Assembly (NCBI GenBank): GCA_010672585.1
Contig: JAAHGF010000004.1
Coordinates: 28,821 to 92,820 of the forward strand
Source of the DNA: Okeania sp. SIO1I7
GTDB taxonomy: Bacteria > Cyanobacteriota > Cyanobacteriia > Cyanobacteriales > Microcoleaceae
DNA: 64,000 nt
Direction: 5' to 3'
Notes under the pieces: generated by a model
Told to the model about the DNA's origin: nothing
Database searches by the model: none
The model's input: only the letters and a program-made list of their open reading frames with translations
Translations under genes and position numbers: made by a program
Part shown: piece by piece, positions 37,174 to 46,036 of the stretch
Position numbering within the stretch: position 1 is the stretch's first letter
How the letters are laid out: the number at the start of each line of letters is the position of its first letter

Positions 37174-37656
37174 TCTAAATCTCCTAAGTAAGTCATAAAT
37201 TTAGTAATTCAAGTTTAATAATCTCTACCCTGACTTGGTATCTAGACTTGAAGTTACTTGGTAGAATAAAGCTTATTTAATATTTAGTTGGATATTGTAT
37301 AGCAGTCGCCATTACTATATTTGACATATCAAAAGCTAAAAACTCAGACAACACCAGATTTTTCCTTCTGCCTTCTGCTATATCATCAATTTAACAAAGA
37401 AAAACCTCAGCCTGTCAGGTTTGGACAATTATATCACTGTCTCCCCTATTCTGTAGTCTGAGGCTTTCACTTTGTCTTTGTCAAAAAAATTAGGTGAAGC
37501 TTAAATCTAAAATAGTTTGCTTTTAGGCTCTTCACATAACTGTTAGGTTATTGCAAAAAAAGTTTATTCCTAAGAATTTGTGATTGTTAGACTTCTAGGA
37601 AATGGTATTCTGACTTAACCTTTGCTCCAAAAAGAAAAATGTCTAGTATCTAGAGT
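37174..37656. other. psbX-ycf66 intergenic region
   Basis: 483 bases between psbX and ycf66, both on the minus strand. No repeat family is recognised. The sequence AAAACCTCAGCCTGTCAGGT ... CTGTAGTCTGAGGCTTTCAC (about 37402-37472) contains a loose inverted repeat that could be a terminator of psbX. Confidence 0.4.
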
Positions 37657-37776
37657 CTAGGAACGAGTAACTTTATCCTTTTGGCTGACGAATATCAGAA
37701 AAGCTGTAGCAGGAATAACTACAATCAGAGTTCCCGCCAGTAGACTTAATAAGAAGTTTGATAAAGAAGGAGTCAT
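37657..37776 (-). CDS. psbX: Photosystem II protein PsbX
   Basis: A 39-residue protein missed by length-limited gene finding. On the minus strand it reads [20 protein letters not shown], then [19 protein letters not shown] and a TAG stop. The N-terminal MTPSL, one membrane helix, and the C-terminal FVSQKDK are the PsbX signature. PsbX is a single-helix subunit of photosystem II near cytochrome b559 and the QB quinone site, in the thylakoid membrane. The downstream neighbour on the same strand is ycf66, as in other cyanobacteria. The ATG at 37776 is preceded on the minus strand by GGCAAAGGGCAATAATCC. Confidence 0.95.
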   Translation of the reverse strand: MTPSLSNFLLSLLAGTLIVVIPATAFLIFVSQKDKVTRS

Positions 37777-37985
37777 GGATTATTGCCCTTTGCCACAAAA
37801 TTTGATTTTACTTTAATTTTAAATATTATAGTGATTTGCGATTTTTTTCAGTACAAATTTTGGTAATAGTGAATTAAGTGGGGATGGAGAGCGCGGGTCT
37901 TCAACCAACGTTTAGATAATTTGAAATACAATCAGATAACTTAAAGCAAATTTTACTCGACAAAATTACATTTTTTTATTGTCTT

Positions 37986-38270
37986 ATGGACTATCTGACA
38001 TTAACTAATTGGACTCTAGGTATTGTCCTGGGGTTAATGACTTTCTTATTTATCTTCCGAATAGTTCTCACATGGTACCCCCAGGTAAATATCAATCAAC
38101 TTCCGTTTAATTTGATTTTTTGGCCGACAGAACCATTTTTAGCCCCCACTAGGAAAATTGTGCCTCCTCTAGGTGGAGTAGATATTAGTCCGATTATTTG
38201 GGTAGGAATTTTCAGCTTATTACGAGAGTTGCTTTTGGGCCAGCAAGGTTTATTGAGAATGATGCTTTGA
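37986..38270 (+). CDS. YggT family membrane protein (Ycf19)
   Basis: 94 residues with two membrane helices, around 8-30 and 70-88. The LTWYPQVNINQLPFNLIFWP and TEPFLAPTRKIVPPLGGVDI segment is the conserved loop of YggT/Ycf19 proteins, followed by SPIIWVGIFSLLRELLL. YggT proteins are linked to cell division and chloroplast or thylakoid organisation. The ATG is at 37986. It is transcribed divergently from psbX. Confidence 0.9.
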   Translation: MDYLTLTNWTLGIVLGLMTFLFIFRIVLTWYPQVNINQLPFNLIFWPTEPFLAPTRKIVPPLGGVDISPIIWVGIFSLLRELLLGQQGLLRMML

Positions 38271-38304
38271 CACTCCACCGGATAAATCCGCGTGGATTCT
38301 AGAT

Positions 38305-38347
38305 GAGTTGTTTAAACACCGGATAAATCCACCTGTTTAAACAACTC
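38305..38347. terminator. Perfect 14-bp stem hairpin
   Basis: GAGTTGTTTAAACA (38305-38318) pairs with TGTTTAAACAACTC (38334-38347) around a 15-base loop. The loop also repeats CCGGATAAATCC, found just upstream at 38278. It lies between the converging yggT and broken tnpB genes. It is either a bidirectional terminator or the right end of the IS that carries tnpB. Confidence 0.55.
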
Positions 38348-38415
38348 ATTTAGTTAAGGGACTGTCATTGACCCCTACCTCTGAATCATCTATACCCATT
38401 ACAGATACAACTTTC

Positions 38416-39686
38416 TTAAGATTCATTGGACAAGAAAAACCAAGCCACTGACCAAATATTTTGTGAAGCATTCCAATCAGCATTGCACTGATAACCGTCA
38501 TACCCGATAAAAGTATGTTTAACTCTCTTACCTATCACACCGTTACGATGGTCTGACCTGCTAGTATATGGTGTTGGTACATACTCTACTGGTACACCTG
38601 CTTTTACTGCTTTGCACCTGGTAAACAGCTCTAACTGATAAAATGCCCAATAGTCTCGGTTTTTACTAGCATCTGACTTAGTTTTTTTTCGTTGCTTTGA
38701 GCTTTGTCTAATACCTGACAAATCCTCAAACCGCAATCCCATCTTATAGTCTAATGCCAATTGTATTAATTGCTTGGAAATGACATGATTGATGTGAGTT
38801 ATAATTCTACGCTCACGTCTTTCAATGTCCTTAATTTTTCTCAGTTTCTTAGCTTCTTGAAGTTCTTTGCGTAATTTTTGAAATTTACGTCTTAAGCTTT
38901 TTACTTGTTTACCAGTCCAAAACTTACCAAAACTTAATGGTAATGCTGCAACTGCAATATTATTTTGCCCTATTATTACTTCGATCCAATCATTCACTAA
39001 TCTAGCATCCGGAACATCCATAGATACGGAGATTACGGCATACCAAATACCTTTTCTCGACTTAGATATTTTCAGAGAACCTAAGAAAGCTTCTCCATTA
39101 ATAATCTTCTCTAAAGTTTCTTGGTGTGAAGCTGAATGAACTGTTAGAGGTATCCGTTTTCTCTGACCTCGATATAGACTCAAAGAAATAGTAAATAAAT
39201 CGTAAGCATTCAGCCGTCAGCCATCAGCTATCAGCTATTACTTTTAGTTTAGGCTCAAAGCAATATTTAATTGTCTTACTACAAAAGTTGCCTGCCTTGT
39301 CTTTAAAGTCAGTTGTTAATTTAAACACTGTCCTTAATGAAGAGAGTCTTGTTGCTGATAGCTGACAGCTAATAGCTGAATGCTTACAATAAATCACCTT
39401 GACGACTGACATTATATCCTTGATTATTAACTTCTATTGGTAAGCGTTTAAACTTCTTGACCTTGGTTTGAGCACAAGTATTACGAATAGTTTGATTAAT
39501 CCACATTGAACCTATTTCAACATGGTAAAAATCCTTGCTCGTATACTTGCGACCCTTTGAAGTCTCAACTTTTAGTAATGTATTAGCTACTTCAGTATTG
39601 AGCAAAGTAAGACGCTCAAACTCAGAAGCTTTATAAACGTTGAGCCGATAAAAAGGTAACTTGAGTGTCAAAGTTAATTTACTCAT
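38416..39686 (-). pseudogene. tnpB: TnpB-type gene interrupted by a MITE
   Basis: The N-terminal piece is 39396-39686 (MSKLTLTLKLPFYRLNVYKA ... NVSRQGDL) and the C-terminal piece 38416-39201. A 186-bp family B MITE plus its 8-bp duplication (194 bp, not a multiple of three) separates them. Removing it restores ...RQGDLFTISLSLYRGQRKRI in one frame, giving a protein of about 360 residues. The C-terminal piece has LRFEDLSGIRQ (RuvC-II glutamate) and CNADWNASQNI (RuvC-III aspartate). The RuvC-I aspartate is missing: where GVDIGQNN is expected it reads EVIIGQNN. The nuclease site was therefore probably dead before the MITE arrived. The family (IS605 OrfB) is clear but divergent. Confidence 0.8.
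39202..39387. repeat. MITE family B, copy 3, with perfect 8-bp target duplication
   Basis: 186 bp. The left end GTAAGCATTCAGCCGTCAGC and the right end TAGCTGAATGCTTAC form inverted repeats of about 30 bases. AATAAATC flanks both sides exactly (39194-39201 and 39388-39395). It lies inside the tnpB reading frame. Its interior closely matches the copy at 61915-62119 in the opposite orientation (AGTAAGACAATTAA, ACAGTGTTTAAATT). Confidence 0.92.
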
Positions 39687-39811
39687 AGGACAATTTTACA
39701 TGGCTGGGTAGGACACTACGAAATAAATCTCGTGGCTCATGTTTCACCCAGGGGTTAAAACCACCAGGCTCTTATCTCTGTCTTCAGCTTTTGTAGCTAA
39801 CTAATTAAAAA

Positions 39812-41170
39812 TTATTTACTACTATCAGGTTTCATCACAGTCTCAATAAAGTTTGTATATACTTGCCCATCCAGAAATTCTGGAGTCTCTAAAATTCTTT
39901 GATGAAAACTTATAGTTGTGGGAATTCCTGTCACAGCACATTCCCTTAGAGCACGTTTCATCCTTTGAATAGCAGTAGGACGGTCTTGTCCCCAAACTAT
40001 TAGTTTACCAATCAAAGAATCATAATAAGGTGGAATCTCATAGTCTGTATAAACATGAGAGTCCATCCTCACTCCTGGGCCTCCCGGTGGTAAATAACCA
40101 CTAATGCGACCAGGATGGGGGCGAAAATTATGCTCTGGGTCTTCGGCGTTAATTCGACACTCTATGGCATGGCCATTAAAATTTACCTGCTTTTGGGTTA
40201 GTCGCAGTTTCTCTCCTTGGGCAATTCTAATTTGCTCGGCAATTAAGTCAAGTCCTGTAATTAGTTCTGTGACTGGATGTTCTACTTGAATCCTAGTATT
40301 CATTTCCATAAAGTAGAATTCACCAGACTGGTCTAGGAGAAATTCTACAGTGCCAGCACCTATATAATTGATAGACTTGGCTGCTTTTACTGCCGCTTCC
40401 CCCATTTTCTGACGTAGTTTAGGACTTAATGCTGGACTGGGAGCTTCTTCTAGTAACTTTTGATGGCGACGCTGAATAGAACAGTCTCTCTCTCCCAGGT
40501 GAATCACGTTTCCGTGACTATCGGCTAGGATTTGAAATTCAATGTGACGCGGACGTTCAATGAATTTTTCTATGTAGACTCCAGAGTTGCCAAAGGCTGC
40601 TTCTGCTTCTCCTTGAGCTGCCTGAAGCAGTTTGGAGAGTTCGTTTTCTTGGCGAACCAGTCTCATTCCTCGTCCCCCACCTCCAGCAGTGGCTTTGATC
40701 ATCAGGGGAACGCCGATTTTTTTGGCGATCGCTACTGCTTCTTTTTCATCTGTGAGAATACCATCACTTCCTGGAACTGTAGGAACTCCAGCTTTTTGCA
40801 TAGTTTCTTTGGCTGTGGATTTGTCCCCCATCGCCCTAATCCCTTCTGGTGATGGGCCAATAAAAGCAATGTCGTGGTCAGCACAGATTTCTGCAAATCG
40901 GGCATTTTCTGCTAGGAAGCCATAGCCTGGATGGATGGCAGAGGCGTCCCGAGTTAGGGCAGCTGAAATAATGTTGGGAATGTTGAGATAGCTTTTGCTA
41001 CTGGTGGGTTCACCAATGCAAACTGCTTCGTCCGCTAGTTGCACATGGAGAGCATGGCGGTCTATTGTTGAGTGGACGGCGATGGTGGCTATGCCCATTT
41101 CTTCGCAGGTGCGGAGAATGCGTAGGGCTATTTCGCCTCTATTGGCTATGAGAATTTTAGTGAACCGCAT
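39812..41170 (-). CDS. accC: Biotin carboxylase subunit of acetyl-CoA carboxylase
   Basis: 452 residues, an ATP-grasp enzyme that carboxylates the biotin carried by AccB, the first step of fatty-acid synthesis. The N-terminal domain is [20 protein letters not shown]. The ATP-binding loop is [17 protein letters not shown] (about 156-172). Active-site regions are [38 protein letters not shown], and the C-terminal [20 protein letters not shown]. The length is typical. accB is not adjacent, which is common in cyanobacteria. Confidence 0.97.
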   Translation of the reverse strand: MRFTKILIANRGEIALRILRTCEEMGIATIAVHSTIDRHALHVQLADEAVCIGEPTSSKSYLNIPNIISAALTRDASAIHPGYGFLAENARFAEICADHDIAFIGPSPEGIRAMGDKSTAKETMQKAGVPTVPGSDGILTDEKEAVAIAKKIGVPLMIKATAGGGGRGMRLVRQENELSKLLQAAQGEAEAAFGNSGVYIEKFIERPRHIEFQILADSHGNVIHLGERDCSIQRRHQKLLEEAPSPALSPKLRQKMGEAAVKAAKSINYIGAGTVEFLLDQSGEFYFMEMNTRIQVEHPVTELITGLDLIAEQIRIAQGEKLRLTQKQVNFNGHAIECRINAEDPEHNFRPHPGRISGYLPPGGPGVRMDSHVYTDYEIPPYYDSLIGKLIVWGQDRPTAIQRMKRALRECAVTGIPTTISFHQRILETPEFLDGQVYTNFIETVMKPDSSK

Positions 41171-41297
41171 TTCAGTTATCAGTTATCAGTTATCAGTTAT
41201 CAGTAACTCTGGCTAAAGCCAAAGGGTTGAAATACTGAAGTTTATTTTTTCTCATCCCTTTGAAAGGGGGAAGCTATTGACCTTATTTTTTGTCATA
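41168..41297 (+). repeat. CAGTTATCAGTTATCAG element
   Basis: Starts inside the accC start region (CATTTCAGTTATCAGTTATC) and ends CTATTGACCTTATTTTTTGT. It is the uninterrupted version of the element at 25128-25335. It lies directly upstream of accC, so it is probably transcribed in, or close to, the accC leader. The remaining sequence to tRNA-Leu shows nothing else. Confidence 0.6.
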
Positions 41298-41505
41298 AGT
41301 GATTGGGAGTAAATGACCCTTTCCCCATTCTTACTGTGACTAAATTTCAGAGGAGGGATAATGTCCTAACCGACCTGACGGCTGCTACATTAAGAGGATT
41401 TTAGAAAATTTCTTGTAGACATTCCAGAATTTTATGTTATTATTGTATCTTGTTAGCTAAAATTCCATAATTTTCTTGAAGTTTGGTTGATAGATGCTAA
41501 CTAGA

Positions 41506-41586
41506 GCGGATGTGGCGGAATTGGTATACGCGCACGTTTGAGGGGCGTGTGGCTTTGCCTTGCGAGTTCGAGTCTCGCCATCCGCA
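41506..41586 (+). tRNA. tRNA-Leu (GAG)
   Basis: GCGGATGTGGCGGAATTGG at the 5' end, a perfect acceptor stem GCGGATG/CATCCGC, and the discriminator A, usual for leucine. The anticodon stem CACGT/GCGTG encloses the loop TTGAGGG, so the anticodon is GAG. A variable arm (GGCTTTGCCTTG) and the T arm GCGAGTTCGAGTCTCGC follow. CCA is not encoded. Confidence 0.93.
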
Positions 41587-41710
41587 TTGGAGAATGGTCA
41601 GGGGTTATTAGCTTAACCTCTGATTTTCTCTTTTTTGGACCCAGGAATTAATGTTATATATGGATAATTAAAACTATAGCGCTATATCTTATGTAGTGTT
41701 GTGAAGTTCT

Positions 41711-43108
41711 CTCCCGTTAAATCAAAGATTATAACGGGAGCTTCTCAAACAAAGAAGTTTCTTGTTTTGCTGGCGCAACGCTGCGCGAACACCGGCTGAT
41801 TAACATCTAAGCCTCCACAAGCAGACAAGATGATACCCACCTCGTTTAACGCTTTATTTAATATATTAATTGCTGCATTCTCGTCCCGATCTAAAACTAC
41901 TTTACATTTAGGACAACAGTGAGTTCTAACTGACAAAGTTTTAGGTACCTTTTGACCACAATTACTACAATTTTGTGATGTATTGTGAGGATTAACTTTA
42001 ATTATATGAACACCGCGTTTTACCGCCACTGCGTTCAATTTTTCAATAAAAGCTCCCCAGGCTACATCATAAATTGATTTTGATAGTTTAGTATTTTTAG
42101 CTAAACCTTTAATATTAAGGTCTTCTACAGCAATTAAATCATTTTCTCTAACTAATTTATGAGCAGTTTTGTAATGGAAATCTTCTCTTTGCCTGGCAAT
42201 ATGTTGGTGCAATCTAGCTATTCTATTTTGTGCCTTTTTCCAATTATTAGACCCAATTTCTTTTCTAGCTGCTTTCTTTTGCTTTCTTGCTAAATTAGAT
42301 TGAGATTTTCTATAGAAATTAGGAACAGAAACAGTCTCACCAGTATTAGTAGTCAAAAATTCTTTTAACCCTACATCAATGCCTACAGTAGTTTTGATAT
42401 TTTCTGTAGAAATTAAACTAGGAACTGACTTATCTTCTAAGCTAAAATTTACATAATAACCATCAGCCTTTTTGGTTATAGTTGCAGTTTTAATCGTAAA
42501 TCCATCTGGAATTTGTCTATGAACTATGACTGGAATAGCACCAAACCTCGTAGTAATTATTTGTTTTCCGTCAAATTTAATTACTGCTTTGGAATGATTA
42601 ACTCTACTGAAACAAAATGACCGTAACTTTCCTGATTTTTTAAATCTTGGTCGTCCTCCACGCTTACCCTTTTTGTCAGGTATTAGCCAACGCTTCCAAG
42701 CTTTATCTAGTCTTTGTAAGTTAATTTGTTGAACTTCCGAATATATTTCCTTGTAATCAGGAAATAACTTTTTTGTCTGTTTAAGTGCTGATTGCTGAAA
42801 ATAATAATCTGGTCTACTGGAAATCTCGCCAATAGGACATGAAATTAATGAACAACGGTCAATTTGACATCTAGTTCTGTTTAACCAATCTAGTCTTTGG
42901 CCTAAAGCATAATTGTAATGCTTCCGCAACAGTTCTAGCCAATAATCAATTTTGACTGACTGTTCACAAGTAGGCTTAATTTTGTAGCAATGAGTAATTA
43001 TCATAATTTTATACTACTCTTTAGTGCTATATTTGAACAGCAATCGAAACCTATTTAATTTACAGCTCGGCAACTCCCCTCCCGTTAAATCACAGATTAT
43101 AACGGGAG
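41711..43108 (-). mobile_element. IS200/IS605-type element with intact tnpB
   Basis: Two near-identical 30-bp palindromes in the same orientation bound the element: CTCCCGTTAAATC/AAAGATTATAACGGGAG at 41711-41740 and the same sequence with ACAGATT at 43079-43108. Between them is one tnpB gene on the minus strand, and no tnpA. Repeated subterminal hairpins fit IS605 ends. The boundary outside each hairpin is uncertain by some tens of bases. The tnpB 3' end lies within 5 bases of the left hairpin, the place where the guide (omega) RNA of TnpB elements is normally made. Confidence 0.75.
41745..43004 (-). CDS. tnpB: TnpB, IS605-family RNA-guided endonuclease
   Basis: 419 residues and apparently intact. 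The RuvC-I aspartate is in TVGIDVGLKEFL, the RuvC-II glutamate in IAVEDLNIKGLAKN, and the RuvC-III aspartate in VLDRDENAAINIL. The C-terminal zinc ribbon has NCSNCG and CCPKC. The N-terminal half holds HYNYALGQRLDWLNRTRCQI and a recognition-type region with GGRPRFKKSGKLRSFCF. TnpB cleaves DNA next to a target-adjacent motif, guided by an RNA from the element right end, and favours retention of the element. A TnpA would have to act in trans. The ATG at 43004 is preceded on the minus strand by AGAGTAGTATAAAATT. Confidence 0.93.
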   Translation of the reverse strand: MIITHCYKIKPTCEQSVKIDYWLELLRKHYNYALGQRLDWLNRTRCQIDRCSLISCPIGEISSRPDYYFQQSALKQTKKLFPDYKEIYSEVQQINLQRLDKAWKRWLIPDKKGKRGGRPRFKKSGKLRSFCFSRVNHSKAVIKFDGKQIITTRFGAIPVIVHRQIPDGFTIKTATITKKADGYYVNFSLEDKSVPSLISTENIKTTVGIDVGLKEFLTTNTGETVSVPNFYRKSQSNLARKQKKAARKEIGSNNWKKAQNRIARLHQHIARQREDFHYKTAHKLVRENDLIAVEDLNIKGLAKNTKLSKSIYDVAWGAFIEKLNAVAVKRGVHIIKVNPHNTSQNCSNCGQKVPKTLSVRTHCCPKCKVVLDRDENAAINILNKALNEVGIILSACGGLDVNQPVFAQRCASKTRNFFV

Positions 43109-43256
43109 ACCCCGATACCGTATCAAGTTGGATGTATTATGGATGAAAAATTGACATTTAACAGGTCAAGATTTTCAAAAAGCCTGTAAGAATTTAAACC
43201 TCGTAGCCCCTCAATGATATGATAATACTTAAGATATTAACTTAGGATATTAATAT

Positions 43257-43709
43257 ATGAACACAAGCTCTAGCTCTGAGGGTTTTAAATATTTTTTGGA
43301 AAAGTATATTAAAGAAAAAGAAAAACAAGCTGTACCTAATATACTTGTTTGTGGTTATACGGGAACTGGAAAGACTTCAATAATTCAGAGTTTATTTGGA
43401 AAAGATACTGTAGATGATAAGTTAATTGGTCATGGTAAACCAATGACTCAAGGGTTTGAAAAATATAAAAATCCTAATATTAACGTTTGGGATTCTAAAG
43501 GTTTTGAACATGATAAAGCTCAAAGTGAGCTAACAGAAGAAACTAAAAAATGGATAAAAGCAAAAGACAATAATCCTGATAGTTCTATTCATATGATTTG
43601 GTATACTATTCATGGGCCATTGGCAAGAGTAACAGAGTCAGATACTGATTTTATTCAGAGTTTTAAAAATATCATTATCTATTTCCTACTTCTAATTGCT
43701 CTAATCTAG
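43257..43709 (+). pseudogene. Truncated P-loop GTPase (YfjP/Era-like)
   Basis: About 137 residues of GTPase text are left. G1 is CGYTGTGKTSIIQSLFG (about 32-48), a G2-like threonine lies in GKPMTQGFE, and G3 is WDSKGFE (DxxG). An Ala/Ser/His-rich strand HMIWYTIHGP follows. The G4 (NKxD) region and everything after DTDFIQSFKN are missing; the last 13 codons (IIIYFLLLIALI) read into unrelated DNA coding on the other strand. Full members are 300 residues or more. The start context at 43257 is TTAATATATG. This is the 5' half of a broken gene. Confidence 0.7.
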
Positions 43710-43881
43710 CAGCATGAAATATCAACCTTTCCCCCTCTAAGCATATCGGCCATAAATAATTATTTGAAACAGGAAAATTCAGACTATTAACATCATCAAC
43801 TTTCTCTAAACTCTCAAACACATATACTTCATCTGCTGCCTGTACAGAATTTAATTTATCTAAAATTTGCTCATCTTTCAA
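43675..43881 (-). CDS. Possible gene fragment, family unknown
   Basis: 68 residues from the ATG at 43881 (MKDEQILDKLNSVQAADEVY ... RLEQLEVGNR), with an in-frame upstream run KIRVSKGVKASTKIKIVTL that also looks coding. A further piece, QYRLLKLDDSVFIIQDYQGY followed by IYRDASSGKV and a stop, lies in a different frame at about 43948-44040. The pieces probably belonged to one small protein downstream of the gene at 44045. It overlaps the broken end of the GTPase by 35 bases, so this junction is a likely recombination point. Confidence 0.35.
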   Translation of the reverse strand: MKDEQILDKLNSVQAADEVYVFESLEKVDDVNSLNFPVSNNYLWPICLEGERLIFHAARLEQLEVGNR

Positions 43882-44044
43882 TGTAACTATTTTTATTTTT
43901 GTAGACGCTTTTACTCCCTTACTTACTCTAATTTTTTCGATTAAAATTTATACTTTTCCACTACTGGCATCCCTGTAAATATAACCTTGATAATCTTGGA
44001 TAATAAATACAGAATCATCTAATTTTAAAAGCCTATACTGTTGG

Positions 44045-45679
44045 TTAATTAGAACTATACAATTTAGTTTCCAACTCTTGTAAAATTTGCTTTTTATCCT
44101 GACTACCTTTAAACATTCCTAAAATATCTAATTTCTGCTCTAATTTTCTTTCTCCAGAATCGCCAATTATCCAACTAACTTGATTAATAGCATTCATAAT
44201 TCCACTATAAGCAACTGCTCCAGAAAAATTCCCTTCCTCAGTAATTCCTAATTTAATTTTCTCCTGAGTACTCATTTCCAATGTCGAGGCGATCGCTACT
44301 AAACCAACAGCTCCAATTAAAGCTTCTCCTCCTTTCAATACTTTTACTCCTGCTAATACTCCAACACCACCACTAACTACAGCATCATTCGCTTCCTCAA
44401 TTAACATTCCTTTCTGAATGGCAATATTCCCGAAACTATTTGTAGTTTTGGTTGGATTTTCTGCCTGTCTGATAAACTGTTCTACTTTCTTGAATTTGCT
44501 AAAAACTGAGTAAAATTCTTCCCGGTCTAGTCTTTCTAATTCTAATTCTATTTGAAAATATCTTTCTCTTAAAAGTTTATATACAATCTTGCATATCCTC
44601 GGAATTTCTGCCTGAATAATTATCGAGTCTAAACTTTCTGAAATAAAATTATCTCTGACTTTTACACCTTCTTTAATCTGTTGATATAACGATAAATATT
44701 TCCGACGTTGATTATCATTTATTTCTGAGCTATTGTAAATCAAATCTACAATTAACATATCTATTCTTAACGCAGTTGATGTGGCACTTGCCAATAAATA
44801 TTTATCTTTCAGTTCAGAGGAGATTGCTGAATTTAAAATCATTGCATTTAACTGTTGAAAATCATCTAATTTAGGTAAAGGGTCTGCTGCCTTAATATAT
44901 TGATAAATACTCTTAATTTGATTTTTTTTAGTTTCACTTAAATTGGCAATTTCTAAAACTTCTTCTACACTTTTATCAATACCTAACCACCGCGAATTTT
45001 CACTGGCAATTGTATAGCGTAAACCAATTAAGGAATCTATATTTGAAGAGTTAACAATAAAATCCAATAGATTGAGTGCTGCTAAATCATAAACATATAA
45101 ACCGACATTAATTCTGTTATAAGCTTCTAAACATCTAGTTTTGCTTCTTTCATAAATTGATGAATGAATTATCAAAGTATTCATCCGACGGTCTAGGTTT
45201 AATTCGGGATTATAAAAAGTATGTAAAACTAGAAAAGCATCATTTCCTTGTAAACCGCATTTTTTTAATCGTAAAGTAGAACCTTCAGTACTATTGGTGC
45301 GAATTTTCACGTTATAGCTTTTACCTGATTTAAGAGTTACTTTTTGAGTACCTCCCTGATTAGCAACTTGATAAGCAACAAAGATATGATATATTTCTTC
45401 TTGTTCTAAATCATTTTCTATTTCTGGCGATAATTCAGAATTAGTTTGCTGTTTTCCAAAGGCAGATTCTTTAACAGTTTCTCTAAAATATTTACCAACA
45501 TCTGATGTTTTATTATTAATAATTTCTTCTATTTCTGAAGCTTTACTTTTAGCAGTTTTGGCAGCTTGTTCACTGATTGAATTTCCGGCTTTAGATACTT
45601 TTTTACCAAGATTGTCTCTAACTGTTGATGCCTTGTCAGTCACTGATTTCCATAAGGATGATGGTTGTTTTTTATTCAT
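44045..45679 (-). CDS. Large protein with DnaJ_C-like beta module and hydrophobic C-terminal region
   Basis: 544 residues. Residues 1-75 are helical and charged (DKASTVRDNLGKKVSKAGNS). Residues about 95-160, VAYQVANQGGTQKVTLKSGK, NVKIRTNSTEGSTLRLKKCG and GNDAFLVLHTFYN, have the pattern of the DnaJ C-terminal beta domain (GG..K.V.L..G......IP....G..LRLKG.G). No J domain or cysteine repeats are present. Residues about 200-400 are helical. Residues about 415-465 are a glycine/alanine-rich hydrophobic stretch (GGVGVLAGVKVLKGGEALIG), probably membrane-associated. Function is not known. Neighbouring pieces (a GTPase fragment and a small fragment) suggest that the locus once held a larger group. The DnaJ_C assignment is from pattern alone. 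Confidence 0.55.
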   Translation of the reverse strand: MNKKQPSSLWKSVTDKASTVRDNLGKKVSKAGNSISEQAAKTAKSKASEIEEIINNKTSDVGKYFRETVKESAFGKQQTNSELSPEIENDLEQEEIYHIFVAYQVANQGGTQKVTLKSGKSYNVKIRTNSTEGSTLRLKKCGLQGNDAFLVLHTFYNPELNLDRRMNTLIIHSSIYERSKTRCLEAYNRINVGLYVYDLAALNLLDFIVNSSNIDSLIGLRYTIASENSRWLGIDKSVEEVLEIANLSETKKNQIKSIYQYIKAADPLPKLDDFQQLNAMILNSAISSELKDKYLLASATSTALRIDMLIVDLIYNSSEINDNQRRKYLSLYQQIKEGVKVRDNFISESLDSIIIQAEIPRICKIVYKLLRERYFQIELELERLDREEFYSVFSKFKKVEQFIRQAENPTKTTNSFGNIAIQKGMLIEEANDAVVSGGVGVLAGVKVLKGGEALIGAVGLVAIASTLEMSTQEKIKLGITEEGNFSGAVAYSGIMNAINQVSWIIGDSGERKLEQKLDILGMFKGSQDKKQILQELETKLYSSN

Positions 45680-45838
45680 AATTTTGATTATTTATAAATT
45701 ATCTCTCTTGTCTCATATTTAATGTCTGAGCAATTAATAGTACAGGATTTAGCATTAAGCTATACTCAAAAAATATGTCATATTTTAGGATTTAATCGCT
45801 GTCAGTATTTTTTATTATACATTGAGGACAAATTACTT

Positions 45839-46036
45839 ACCGAAAAATTAAGGTATAAAGCTTCTCCATTCATGGAGAAAAAAGCGGTGGATCTTCGCAG
45901 CTTCCCGTAGGGTGGGATGGCGAGGTCTCCTCGCCATATCCAACCGACCAAGAGAAGAAAAAAAATCCTTTTAGCCAATCCTTATATTACATAATTAATA
46001 ATTATTAATTATTAATTATTAATTATTAATTGTTGA
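45839..46036 (+). repeat. Repeat family A, copy 10, with REP hairpin
   Basis: ACCGAAAAATTAAGGTATAA, hairpin CTTCTCCATTCATGGAGAA, an extended REP hairpin at 45885-45949 (GGTGGATCTTCGCAGC ... CCATATCCAACCGACC), then the TTAATTA array ending AATTGTTGAA. It resembles copy 5 at 15311 closely. Confidence 0.65.

Noticed and set aside
45722..45910. 62-residue gene upstream of the 544-residue gene
   Set aside because: Its second half is repeat family A and REP hairpin. The first 38 residues look protein-like but match nothing I know, too little to support.
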